From NCBI RefSeq assembly GCF_026712205.1, contig NZ_JAPPUW010000010.1:1-64000 (forward strand): DNA of 64,000 nt, in the 5' to 3' direction. The notes beneath the pieces were generated by a model that saw nothing but the letters and a program-made list of their open reading frames with translations, was not told the DNA's origin and searched no databases. Both the position numbers and the translations under genes were made by a program. Shown here one piece after another: positions 34,934-43,558 of this stretch (within the stretch, counting starts at the first letter, position 1; every line of letters begins with the position of its first letter). The DNA comes from Pelomonas aquatica (lineage in GTDB: Bacteria > Pseudomonadota > Gammaproteobacteria > Burkholderiales > Burkholderiaceae_C).

Positions 34934-37069
34934 CTACTTCTTGCGGATCGCGCCCATGTAGACATGGTCGAAGCTGACGAAGCCGCAGCCGCCAGACTCG
35001 TTGTCGAAGATCTGGACCTTGGCCTGCTTCCCCGCCTGGGCGGTGAGGTCGATCGTGACCCAGTTGCCGTCGTCCTTGATCGAGGACTGGCCGCATGAGT
35101 TGGGCGTGTAGGTGGCCAGGACTGCCCCTGACGCATCCAGCACCTTCAGGCCGACCGTGCCATTGGCGTTGCCACCGGACATCAGGAAGTTCAGGAACGG
35201 CCGGCTGGCGTCCACGGTGAACAGCGGCGAGGTCAGGGTGCCGGTCGACGCGTCGCAGCCCTTGTTGTTGCCATTCATCTCGCAAGTGCTGACGGCTCGG
35301 GCCCCGACTCGCGCGCCACCAGACACACCCTTCCAGGCGTCGGCATTCGCGGGATTGGCGAAGTCGCCGGTTGCGGTCCACACCTTGGCAGTCGCCACGG
35401 CGTCGTCGAAGTCGCCGATGATTTGAGCAAAGGCATCGGCCGTCACCGTGACATTGAATCCCAGCTTGGCTGTGGCCTCAGGCGTCAGAACGACCTTGCC
35501 ACCGTCCTTGCCCTTGCCTGAGGGGTTCCATGCATTGGCCGACTGGTACCACTGGTCGGTACTGACAAAGCCGCATCCACTGGCCTCCTCGTCAAACAGC
35601 TGAGCCTTGATGTAAGCCGAGTTGAGCGCCGTGATGTCGATATGCGTCCAGTCGTCATCGTTTTGAATGAAAGACGGGCCGCAGCTGTCGGGGCTGTAGC
35701 TCAGCAACACATTGCCCACGGTGTCAAGGATGCGCATGCCGACCTTCTTTCCCACGCCACCGCCATGCATCAGGAAGTTGAAGTAGGCGTCCGTCACCTT
35801 GAACGCCGGCGACGTGAGCGTGCCGGTCGGCGAATCGCACGGCGTGCCAGGTCCGGCGATCTCGCAGGTGCTGATGGCCTTGTCACCCACCCGAGCAGCG
35901 GCGGGGTCGGTGCCGGTGGTGCCTTGCCAGCTCGTCGCGGTGGGCGAGGCAAACACACCCGTACCCACCCAGCCCCGCTTGGCGACCATGTCGACCGGGT
36001 TCTCGAAGCTGGCGAAGGGGATCATCTTCTGGAACGTCACCGGCCCTTCCACGGTCACCTTCACGGGCGTCAGGGGCTTGGTCAGCACACCCGCATTCGT
36101 GCCTCGCGGCTTGTCGGTCTGGTAGAAGTGGTCGAAGGCGACGAAGCCGCAGCCCGTCGTGGCGTTGTCGAAGATCTTGATCTGGACGGTCGAGCCGATC
36201 AGCCCGCTGGTGTCGAAGTTGACGTAGTGCTGGTCACCCTTGAGCACAGGATCGCCGCAGCTGTTGGGGTTGTAGGTGCCGAGCACCTGGCTGACCGACG
36301 AACCCGGCGGCGTATAGAGCACCTGGGCGCCCACGTCCGGCCCGCCATTGCCACCCGACATCAGGAAAGTGATCGAGTCCTTGGTGATGGTGACGTTGTT
36401 GATGGTGATGCTGCCCGTGGGCGCGTCGCATCCGCCACCACCGATCTCGCAGGTCGTCACCGAGGCATCGCCGATTCGTGCGGCGATCGGCGCCAGGGTC
36501 GCGTTGTTGTACTCGAGATTGTTCCAGTTCGTGGTGCTGGCGAAAGCCCCGGTCAAGGTGTACTTGACCGTGTCCTTCTGCATCTGGGCCGGGAACTCGA
36601 AGCTGGCGATGACGTTCTCATCGACAAACGTCGTGTCGTCGGTGGTCACATGAGCGGACTTGTTGGCAACGTGGCAGGTCGGGCAGGACGTCACCTTGAT
36701 CGACAGCGCCAGGCTCGAGGGCGTCGAGTAGGTGTCGTCCGCCACCACCGTGACCTGATAGACGTTGTCCTTGTTCGCATCCGCCGGCGCCAGGAAATTG
36801 GGGGCAATGGCAAAACGGATCGAACCGTCGCCGCCGATCGAGAGCAGGGCCGCATCCGGTCCGGTGAGGGAGAGCTTGACGCTGTTGCCGTCGGGGCTCG
36901 ATACCGAGAGCTTCGTCACGTCGCGCGTCAGCTCGGGAACGCTGATCGCGCCTGGATCGACGAAGACCGGGGAGTGCGGTTGCGGCAGCGCGCCGGGGGC
37001 GCCGCCATTGCCGCCTCCGCAGGAAGCAAGCACAACGCTCAGGGACAGCAGGCACAGGAGCTTTTTCAT
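34934..37069 (-). CDS. Surface-type lipoprotein with three tandem jelly-roll-like modules
   Basis: The 711-residue protein has a lipoprotein signal (MKKLLCLLSLSVVLASC, Cys17) and a cadherin-like N-terminal domain (about 41-128). Three homologous modules follow at about 152-318, 350-509 and 550-706. Each contains RVG/RIG...TCE...CD.(P/S)TG, a strand block SP.F.V...FLMSGG, PNSCG or PDSCG, and GCGFV..D. The paired cysteines suggest disulfides. The same module type is inserted in the GH32 enzyme (STGTLTSPVFTITK). The gene directly follows the TonB receptor (15 bases). Role as a fructan-binding surface protein is inferred; no SusD similarity is seen. It ends at an intrinsic terminator. Confidence 0.8.
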   Translation of the reverse strand: MKKLLCLLSLSVVLASCGGGNGGAPGALPQPHSPVFVDPGAISVPELTRDVTKLSVSSPDGNSVKLSLTGPDAALLSIGGDGSIRFAIAPNFLAPADANKDNVYQVTVVADDTYSTPSSLALSIKVTSCPTCHVANKSAHVTTDDTTFVDENVIASFEFPAQMQKDTVKYTLTGAFASTTNWNNLEYNNATLAPIAARIGDASVTTCEIGGGGCDAPTGSITINNVTITKDSITFLMSGGNGGPDVGAQVLYTPPGSSVSQVLGTYNPNSCGDPVLKGDQHYVNFDTSGLIGSTVQIKIFDNATTGCGFVAFDHFYQTDKPRGTNAGVLTKPLTPVKVTVEGPVTFQKMIPFASFENPVDMVAKRGWVGTGVFASPTATSWQGTTGTDPAAARVGDKAISTCEIAGPGTPCDSPTGTLTSPAFKVTDAYFNFLMHGGGVGKKVGMRILDTVGNVLLSYSPDSCGPSFIQNDDDWTHIDITALNSAYIKAQLFDEEASGCGFVSTDQWYQSANAWNPSGKGKDGGKVVLTPEATAKLGFNVTVTADAFAQIIGDFDDAVATAKVWTATGDFANPANADAWKGVSGGARVGARAVSTCEMNGNNKGCDASTGTLTSPLFTVDASRPFLNFLMSGGNANGTVGLKVLDASGAVLATYTPNSCGQSSIKDDGNWVTIDLTAQAGKQAKVQIFDNESGGCGFVSFDHVYMGAIRKK

Positions 37070-37084
37070 CGTTGTTCTCCCGGA

Positions 37085-39751
37085 TCAGAAGAAGTAGGTG
37101 TACATGGCACGAACCGTGCGGCCGAACAGGGGCCGGCTCACGCCGCGATTGGTGGCGCCGTTGGGGCCCTTCAGGTCGATGAACACGGGATCGCCCTCCG
37201 TGAACGAGAGGCGATTGGTGATGTTCGAGACGTGGAACTGGAATGCGCTGTTCTTGTTGAAGTCCCAGATGAAGCCGCCGTCCAGGTGGTAGTACGCGGG
37301 GTACAGCGTGACGTTGACGTCCTGCGACTCGGAGAAGCGGCTGCCGAAGTACGTGTACTTGGCGTAGGGCTTGAGCGGCAGGCCGGTGTAGGGCTTCAGG
37401 TCCCAGCTGGCCTGCACATTGGCCATGACCTTGGCGAGGCGGCGCGGGCGCCGGCCGTCTTCGCCGATCTGCTCGAAGGTGTAGCCCGTGACGACATCAT
37501 TGACGCGGGTCTCCTTGACCGTGCGGTAGTTCGCGTCGACCACCTTGGGATCCTGGATCACGCCGTTGAAGCGGAGCTCCAGCCCCTTGACGTCGCGCGG
37601 GCGCCAGGCCGCCTCCAGCTCCAGGCCGATGTTCTGGATGCCGCGGCGGTAGAACTCGCGCACCAGCGGGCAGCTGTTGATGTCCACCACGGTGCCGGCC
37701 TGCTTGCACTGCGAGGAGGTGAAGTCGCGGTAGTCGACGTACTGGTCGCGCGGGCTGAACTTGTTGTAGAACAGCGCGACTTGCGTGTCCCAGGTGTCCG
37801 CATAGAAGCGCAGGCCGGTCTCGTACTGCATGATCTTTTCGACCTTGCTGCCCGGCGCGTTGGGATCGAACTGCAGCTGGTTGAGCTGCTCGAGGCTCGG
37901 CAGCCGGAATGACCGGGACACCAGGCCGTACACCGCCAAGTTGGATCGGATCGAGTAGTTGCCGCCCAGCGACCAGCCCGTGCCGCTGACCCTGGAGTTC
38001 AGGTACTGGTTCGCGCCGGGCAGCAGCACCTCGTCATCCGCGATGGTGTCGGCCGTGCTGCCGGGCACCACGCCCGCGGGGGTCAGGTTGGTGGTCTGGT
38101 CGCGCACGTTGTAGACGACGTTGGCGCGCTGGGTCTGGTGGCGCACGCCAAAGTCGAGCTTGAGACGGTGATCCAGCGTCTCCCAGTGATCGAGCATGTA
38201 GACGGCCTCGCCCTTGACCTTGGCATCCGCCAGGTAGCCGAAGAAGCCCTGCCGCATCACGCCGTTGGACGTGACGGAGGGGCCTACCGGGCGTCCGCCG
38301 GCATCGATGGCACGAAGATCGACGAGTTCAGGGTGTTCGCCAATGGTCGACACGAGCAGCGAAGTCTGGAAGTTCTGCTTGTTGGCGTAGTCGGTGAAAT
38401 AGCCGCCCAGCGTGAGGTGGTGCTCGCCCAGCCACTGCAGCGTCTTGCCCAGCTTCAGGTCGACCGAGGTGCTCTTGGCCACGGTGGTGGTGGTGAAGGG
38501 GATCAGGAAGTCGAGGTAGGCGCTGTCGGCGACGCGCGCGCCACCGCTCAGGCCGTAGGCCGCCACGCCGGTGGCCGTCGGATAGAACTTGCCGAAGCGC
38601 AGCACGTCGTTGTTGTAGCGGGCGTTGTTGAAGCGCGCCGCCGTGGTCGTGTCGTTGCCGGTGAACAGGCCGTTGAAGCCGCTGCTGCCCGACGAATGGC
38701 GCACGCCGCCGTCGAAGGTCCAGCCCGAGTCGAACTCGTGGCTGAGCTTGACCGTGTAGATGTCGAAGTTCGGGTGGATGCCGTTGGCCATGTCCACCTC
38801 GCGCTCACCGTACTCGCCGATCATCCGGAAGCGCCGGTTGGACGGCGACGCCACCGTGCCGTGGGCGAAGTCGATGCCGATCGGCCAAACCTGGTCCATG
38901 TTGATCCGGACCGGATTCGCCGGCGTGCCGGGCTGCGAGATGGCCGGGATCTGGAAGGGCACGTTCTGGTAGAACGCCGTGCGGTCGTTGATCTTCAGCG
39001 CGTGCAGCTGGACCTCGGTGCGGCCGTCGTCCGTCTGGTAGACCAGGTTGCCGCGCAGCTGGCCGCCCTTGTCGGCCGTGTAGCCGGTGTCGCGCAAGCC
39101 GCCCGAGGTGCGGTAGAAGCCCCCGACGGCGAAGGTCAGGTTCTTGTTGATCGGCCCCGACAGGAAGAAGTCGTTGCGCAGGAAGTTGTAGTCGGCGACC
39201 TCGAGCTTGTAGCCGCCCTCGAGGGTCTGGCCGCCCGTGCGGGTGATGTGGTTGACCGTGGCACCCAGGCCGTTCGAATAGAGGATGCCGCCGGTGCCGC
39301 CCTTGACCACCTCGACGCGCTTGGTCATCAGGTCGTCGCGCACCGCGACGTCGTTGTTCATGAAGGGCACTTCCGGCTCCTCGAACCAGGGCAGGCCGTC
39401 GATCAGCTGGGGTGCGTAGCGATAGCCGCCCGTGACGGGCAGGCCGCGCACGGTGATGTTGTTGCTGGCCTCGCCGGCGGTGCTGCCTTCGGCAAAGATG
39501 CCCGGCACGTTCTGCAGCAGATCGGCCGTGCTGATCGGCGCCAGGCGGCGGATCTCTTCCGCCGACAGCGTGTTGATGGTGTTGGTCGAGTCCTTCTTCA
39601 GCGTCTTCTTCACGCTGCCGGTGACGACCACGTCACCCAGACGTTCCGTTGGCTTGGGAACCGTCTCGGGTGCCGGCGCCTCCTGCGCGAAAGCGACCTG
39701 AAGGGAAAACGCCAGGGGCAACAGGCGCAGCGCGCCTCGCTTCAATCTCAT
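37085..39751 (-). CDS. TonB-dependent outer-membrane receptor of the fructan locus
   Basis: The 888-residue receptor has a signal peptide (MRLKRGALRLLPLAFSLQVA, FAQ). A plug domain (about 35-170) contains LGDVVVTGS, ADLLQNVPGIFAEGS and VEVVKGGTGGILYSNG. A 22-strand barrel ends in VRAMYTYFF with terminal aromatic residue. It should import oligosaccharide across the outer membrane using TonB energy. Its GGAG ribosome site (39757-39760) lies only a few bases from the edge of the IS630 element, so the native promoter has been displaced. It is followed by the three-module lipoprotein. Confidence 0.93.
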   Translation of the reverse strand: MRLKRGALRLLPLAFSLQVAFAQEAPAPETVPKPTERLGDVVVTGSVKKTLKKDSTNTINTLSAEEIRRLAPISTADLLQNVPGIFAEGSTAGEASNNITVRGLPVTGGYRYAPQLIDGLPWFEEPEVPFMNNDVAVRDDLMTKRVEVVKGGTGGILYSNGLGATVNHITRTGGQTLEGGYKLEVADYNFLRNDFFLSGPINKNLTFAVGGFYRTSGGLRDTGYTADKGGQLRGNLVYQTDDGRTEVQLHALKINDRTAFYQNVPFQIPAISQPGTPANPVRINMDQVWPIGIDFAHGTVASPSNRRFRMIGEYGEREVDMANGIHPNFDIYTVKLSHEFDSGWTFDGGVRHSSGSSGFNGLFTGNDTTTAARFNNARYNNDVLRFGKFYPTATGVAAYGLSGGARVADSAYLDFLIPFTTTTVAKSTSVDLKLGKTLQWLGEHHLTLGGYFTDYANKQNFQTSLLVSTIGEHPELVDLRAIDAGGRPVGPSVTSNGVMRQGFFGYLADAKVKGEAVYMLDHWETLDHRLKLDFGVRHQTQRANVVYNVRDQTTNLTPAGVVPGSTADTIADDEVLLPGANQYLNSRVSGTGWSLGGNYSIRSNLAVYGLVSRSFRLPSLEQLNQLQFDPNAPGSKVEKIMQYETGLRFYADTWDTQVALFYNKFSPRDQYVDYRDFTSSQCKQAGTVVDINSCPLVREFYRRGIQNIGLELEAAWRPRDVKGLELRFNGVIQDPKVVDANYRTVKETRVNDVVTGYTFEQIGEDGRRPRRLAKVMANVQASWDLKPYTGLPLKPYAKYTYFGSRFSESQDVNVTLYPAYYHLDGGFIWDFNKNSAFQFHVSNITNRLSFTEGDPVFIDLKGPNGATNRGVSRPLFGRTVRAMYTYFF

Positions 39752-39763
39752 GTCTCACTCCTA

Positions 39764-40924
39764 GTGTTTCGTCCCAGAAATAGATGGCATTAATATTGCA
39801 AGCCATTGCGGTATCTTGGCGACGGAAATACGGCAATGGCGAGAGGCAGACCGAAGACCGAACTGGTGCTCAGCGACGGCGAGCATGCGGAGTTGACCTC
39901 CTTCGCGCGCAGCCGCTCGCTGCCCGCCTCGCTGAGCGCGCGAGCGCGCATCGTGCTGGCCAGCGCGCAGGGCGAGGACAACAGCTCGATCGCCGCGCGG
40001 CTGCAAATGAGCAAGGCCACCGTGGGCAAATGGCGTCAGCGCTTCGTCGAGCAGCGCATCGCTGGCCTGTATGACGACTTGCGCCCGGGCCGGCCTCGCT
40101 CGATTGACGACGAACGCATCGCGCAGTTGATCAACACGACGCTGCACACCAAGCCCGCGGACGGCTCGACGCACTGGAGCGTTCGCTCCGCGGGGGCCGA
40201 GGCGGGCATCTCCAAGAGCACGGTGCAGCGCTACTTCAGCCTGTTCGGCCTGCAACCCCATCGCACCGAGAGCTTCAAGCTCTCCAACGATCCGTTCTTC
40301 ATCGAGAAGTTGCGCGACGTGGTCGGCCTGTATCTCAACCCGCCGGACAACGCGATCGTGCTCAGCGTGGACGAGAAGAGCCAGTGTCAGGCGTTGGAGC
40401 GCACGCAGCCGATGCTGCCGCTGGGCTTGGGCTACGTCGAGGGCGTCACGCACGACTACAAGCGCCACGGCACCACGACGCTGTTCGCCGCGCTGGACGT
40501 CCTCACCGGCGAAGTCCTCGCCCGCTGCAAGCCGCGTCACCGGCATCAGGAGTTCCTGTCGTTCCTGCGTGAGATCGACAAGGCGGTGCCGCCCGAGTTG
40601 GACGTGCACTGCATCGTCGACAACTACGCCACCCACAGCCACCCCAAGGTCAAGGCCTGGTTGGCCGAGCGGCCGCGCTGGCACCTGCACTTCACCCCCA
40701 CCTACAGCTCGTGGCTGAACCAGGTCGAGCGCTTCTTCGCGCTCATCACCGACAAGGCGATCCGTCGCGGCTCATTCGACAGCGTCAAGCAACTCGTGCA
40801 GCGCATCGACCACTTCGTCGCCTCCCACAACGAGAACTGCCAGCCCTTTCGCTGGACCGCGACCGCCGACTCGATCCTCGAGAAGCTGCATCGACTTTGT
40901 TCACGTATTACTGGGACAGAACAC
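39764..40924 (+). mobile_element. IS630-family insertion sequence, 1161 bp
   Basis: Inverted ends GTGTTTCGTCCCAGAAATA (left) and, inward from the right, GTGTTCTGTCCCAGTAATA match at 16 of 19 positions. They are bounded by TA at 39762-39763 and 40925-40926, the TA duplication typical of IS630/Tc1 elements. One transposase gene fills the element. It separates the receptor gene from the pirin gene. Confidence 0.93.
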
Positions 40925-40927
40925 TAA
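39836..40927 (+). CDS. IS630-family transposase
   Basis: The 363-residue protein (start ATG 39836, [14 protein letters not shown]) has an N-terminal helix-turn-helix ([20 protein letters not shown]) and a DDE domain. The acidic residues lie in [21 protein letters not shown] and [11 protein letters not shown]. It appears intact. Its TAA stop is formed by the TA target duplication and the next host base, so the final codon lies outside the element proper. Confidence 0.93.
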   Translation: MARGRPKTELVLSDGEHAELTSFARSRSLPASLSARARIVLASAQGEDNSSIAARLQMSKATVGKWRQRFVEQRIAGLYDDLRPGRPRSIDDERIAQLINTTLHTKPADGSTHWSVRSAGAEAGISKSTVQRYFSLFGLQPHRTESFKLSNDPFFIEKLRDVVGLYLNPPDNAIVLSVDEKSQCQALERTQPMLPLGLGYVEGVTHDYKRHGTTTLFAALDVLTGEVLARCKPRHRHQEFLSFLREIDKAVPPELDVHCIVDNYATHSHPKVKAWLAERPRWHLHFTPTYSSWLNQVERFFALITDKAIRRGSFDSVKQLVQRIDHFVASHNENCQPFRWTATADSILEKLHRLCSRITGTEH

Positions 40928-41826
40928 GGCTTTCTGAGCGCCGGCACCGGCGGCACCGCGATGCGCGGGCCGCTGTAGCCCCTGACGATGCCGAAGCGCC
41001 CGCCGTCCTCGCGGGCCCAGTCCATCGCCCAGGCCTGCATCTCGGCCGGCTCGCGGCCGACGAAGTTCCACCACAGCAGCGGCGGTGCGGCCCAGGGCTC
41101 GCCGCCCAGCAGCAGCAGCCGGGCGCCGGCCGCGCAGCGCAGCTCCACCGATTCGCAGCCCGTGCCGACATAGAGCAGCGTGCCCGGCCTGACGGTCTCG
41201 ACGGCGGCGTGGCCGGCCGGGCTCACGTCCACCTCGCCCTCCAGCAGCATGAAGCCGTGCTCGAAGCGCGAATCCAGCGCCAGCGCCGCGCAGGCCGGCC
41301 CGGCGGCGGCCAGGTCCACACCCAGCAGCGGCGTGAAGCTGGGCAGCGGCGAGCGCCGGCCCGCGAACTCGCCCACCAGCACAGTCGCGTCCCAGCCTTC
41401 GTCCAGCGTGGCGCGCGGCAGGTCCGGGAAATGCTGGAAGCTGGCGGGCCGATCGCGCTCGGCGTCGGGCAGCGCGATCCACAACTGGGCCAGGTGGATG
41501 CGGTCGGACAGCGACTCCTCGCTGTGCGAGATGCCCCGGCCGGCCGTCATCAGGTTGACCTCGCCGGCGCGCAGCACCTGCTCGGAGCCCAGGCTGTCGC
41601 GGTGCAGGATCTCGCCCTCGATCATCCAGCTGAAGGTGGACAGGCCCGTGTGCGGGTGGGGGCCCACATTCATGCGCTTTTCGCGCGGCAAGGTCGCAGG
41701 GCCGGCATGGTCGGCGAAGCACCAGGCGCCGACGGCGCGCCGGCCCTTGTTCGGCAGCGCGCGCTGGATGGGCAGGCCGCCCACGTCGCCGACGTGGCTC
41801 TCGATGCGCTCGACGAACGGGCTCAT
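40924..41826 (-). CDS. Pirin-family protein, 3' end at the IS630 junction
   Basis: From ATG 41826 ([13 protein letters not shown]) the protein is 300 residues. The cupin N-domain shows [20 protein letters not shown], the metal-binding pattern of pirins, with [10 protein letters not shown] and the C-terminal cupin ([16 protein letters not shown]). Pirins are iron-binding; some are quercetinases, others regulators. The TAG stop consists of the target TA plus the terminal G of the IS on this strand, so the last few native codons may be missing. It overlaps the upstream FMN reductase gene by four bases. Confidence 0.88.
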   Translation of the reverse strand: MSPFVERIESHVGDVGGLPIQRALPNKGRRAVGAWCFADHAGPATLPREKRMNVGPHPHTGLSTFSWMIEGEILHRDSLGSEQVLRAGEVNLMTAGRGISHSEESLSDRIHLAQLWIALPDAERDRPASFQHFPDLPRATLDEGWDATVLVGEFAGRRSPLPSFTPLLGVDLAAAGPACAALALDSRFEHGFMLLEGEVDVSPAGHAAVETVRPGTLLYVGTGCESVELRCAAGARLLLLGGEPWAAPPLLWWNFVGREPAEMQAWAMDWAREDGGRFGIVRGYSGPRIAVPPVPALRKP

Positions 41827-42377
41827 GATGCTCGCCCACCGACGAAGCTGACGAAGCCCTGCACGAACTGCGCGAGCTGCTCGCGCACCTTGTCGTCGAC
41901 AAGATGGCCGTCGGCATCGAAGACCGTGCCGGCCCGTGACACCATCAGCCGCCCCGCCATCCAGAAGTCGCAGCCGAAGGCGCGCAGCACGGACAGCAGC
42001 GCGTCCTGCGACTGCACGGTGCCGAAGCCGCCGGGCGTCGCGCCGACCATGCCGGTGGGCCTGCCGCCGAGCAGCTTCGCGCCCTCGCCGCTCGGGCGCG
42101 ACAGCCAGTCCAGCCCGTTCTTCAGCACACCGGGGATGCCGTTGTTGTATTCGGGCGTGCCGATCAGCAGCGCGTCCGCGGCGCGGATGGCCTCGCGCAG
42201 CGTCGTGACCGCCGGCGGAATGCCCTGGGCCTCGACATCGCCGTCGTAGAGCGGGATGCCGTGCAGCGTGTGCAGCTCGATGGCCACGCCCGCGGGCGCC
42301 ATGCCGGCCGCGGCGCGCAGCAGCGCGGTGTTGTAGGAGGCGCGGCGCAGTGCGCCGCTGAGGGCGATGATCTTCAT
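41823..42377 (-). CDS. NADPH-dependent FMN reductase family protein
   Basis: The 184-residue flavoprotein begins MKIIALSGALRRASYNTALL with the flavodoxin-like phosphate loop. It has GTPEYNNGIPGVLKNGLDWL, the classic YNxSxPGxLKNaiDw motif, and GMVGATPGGFGTVQSQDAL. It reduces FMN or quinones with NADPH. The gene is coupled to pirin by an ATGA overlap, a common neighbour pair in quinone/oxidative stress responses. It was probably the promoter-proximal gene of this pair. Confidence 0.92.
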   Translation of the reverse strand: MKIIALSGALRRASYNTALLRAAAGMAPAGVAIELHTLHGIPLYDGDVEAQGIPPAVTTLREAIRAADALLIGTPEYNNGIPGVLKNGLDWLSRPSGEGAKLLGGRPTGMVGATPGGFGTVQSQDALLSVLRAFGCDFWMAGRLMVSRAGTVFDADGHLVDDKVREQLAQFVQGFVSFVGGRAS

Positions 42378-42471
42378 TGGGCCTCTCCTGGCGGTGACGC
42401 GGCCATGATGCCAGCAGCCGGCGCGCCGCAGCTAGGATGACGCCGCCGCCGACCCGCCATCGCGCCCCAGC

Positions 42472-42675
42472 ATGCACCACCTCTTCACCCTGCCCGACAT
42501 GAGCTGCGGCCACTGCGTCGCCGCCATCGCCCAAGCCCTGAAGGCCGCCGACGCGCAGGCCGGCGTCGAGGTCGACCTGCAGGCCCGGACGGCCGCGGTC
42601 GACAGTGCCCTGCCCCGCGAGCCCCTGGCCGCCGCGCTGACGGAGGCCGGCTATCCGCCTGCGGCCGAAGGCTGA
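42472..42675 (+). CDS. Heavy-metal-associated domain protein (CopZ-like copper chaperone)
   Basis: The 67-residue protein is a single HMA fold with the metal site MSCGHC (residues 10-15) and the beta-alpha pattern HCVAAIAQALKAADAQAGVE and VDLQARTAAVD. Such proteins carry Cu(I) or other soft metals to ATPases. No metal ATPase gene is nearby. The start lacks a strong ribosome site. Confidence 0.88.
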   Translation: MHHLFTLPDMSCGHCVAAIAQALKAADAQAGVEVDLQARTAAVDSALPREPLAAALTEAGYPPAAEG

Positions 42676-42709
42676 ACGCGCCGAAGTGCCGCCCCGGTTC
42701 CCGACCCAC

Positions 42710-43542
42710 ATGTCCCGCACCGCCGCCTCCGCAGGCCAGGTCAACCCCCACTACCTCGACCCGGCCTTCCTGCGGCGCGGCGCGCCGCTGCAGGCCGAGC
42801 AGTGGCGCCAGATCGTCAGCCATCCGGTCATCGGCCACCACGTGCTGCGCCACCTGGACGGCGGCGGCGCCGAACTGGCCGAGCTGGTGCTGGGCCACCA
42901 CGAGCGGCTGGACGGCTTCGGCTACCCGCGCGGCCTGCGGGGCGAGCAGTTCACGCCGGCCACGCAGGCGCTGGCCGTCGCCGAATGGCTGACCGGCCTG
43001 ATGGAGCAGGGCCCGGGCGCCGGCATCCACGCCGGCATCGCGACCAAGCTCATCCCCGGCGAATTCGGCGAACCGGTGCTGGAGCTGCTGCGCGCGGCGC
43101 CCGCGCCAGCGGCGCGCCGCCGCGCCTGACCGAGGCGCCCGGCTCGCTGGCCGACGCCCTGCCCCAGGTGCTCTACGTGACGGAGGTGCTGGCGCGCTGG
43201 CGTGCCGCGCGCGGCAGCTTCGACGAGCGCCTCGCCCTCGCCAGCCCCGAACTGCGCGACCTCGTCGCGCTGTGCCGGCACCGGCTGCTGCAGCTGCAGG
43301 CCTCGTTCACGAGCGCCGGGCTGGACGCCGAGCATCCCGAGAGGCTGGTGCGCGGCCTGGCCGACGACGAAGGCGGCCCGCTGCAGCAGGAGCTGCTGTC
43401 GCTGGTGCGCGAGCTCCACTGGCGCATCGGCGAGATGGAGCGCGAGGTGCTGCTGCGCGCCCACCAGATGAGCCGGGACGACCAGGCTCTCGTCCACACG
43501 ATGCTCGCTGCGCTCAAGAGCGCCGTGCCGGCCGAGCCCTGA
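42710..43542 (+). pseudogene. HD-GYP-domain gene, N-terminally short and frameshifted
   Basis: The first frame (ATG 42710 to TGA 43129) carries the second half of an HD-GYP phosphodiesterase: HPVIGHHVLRHLDG, LVLGHHERLDGFGYPRGLRG, and QALAVAEWLTGLME. After a GCGGCGCGCCGCCGCGCC stretch near 43115 the coding sense continues in another frame (RLTEAPGSLADALPQVLYVT ... MLAALKSAVPAEP) to 43542. The initial HD helices are missing. A one-base indel explains the break. HD-GYP proteins hydrolyse cyclic di-GMP; this copy is probably inactive or mis-sequenced. Confidence 0.65.
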
Positions 43543-43558
43543 CCCGGCCGGCGCCCCT

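Noticed and set aside
35642-37912. 756-codon open frame on the plus strand
   Set aside because: It is antisense to the lipoprotein and receptor genes; the protein is Arg/Val/Ala-rich without motifs, typical of GC-rich antisense frames.
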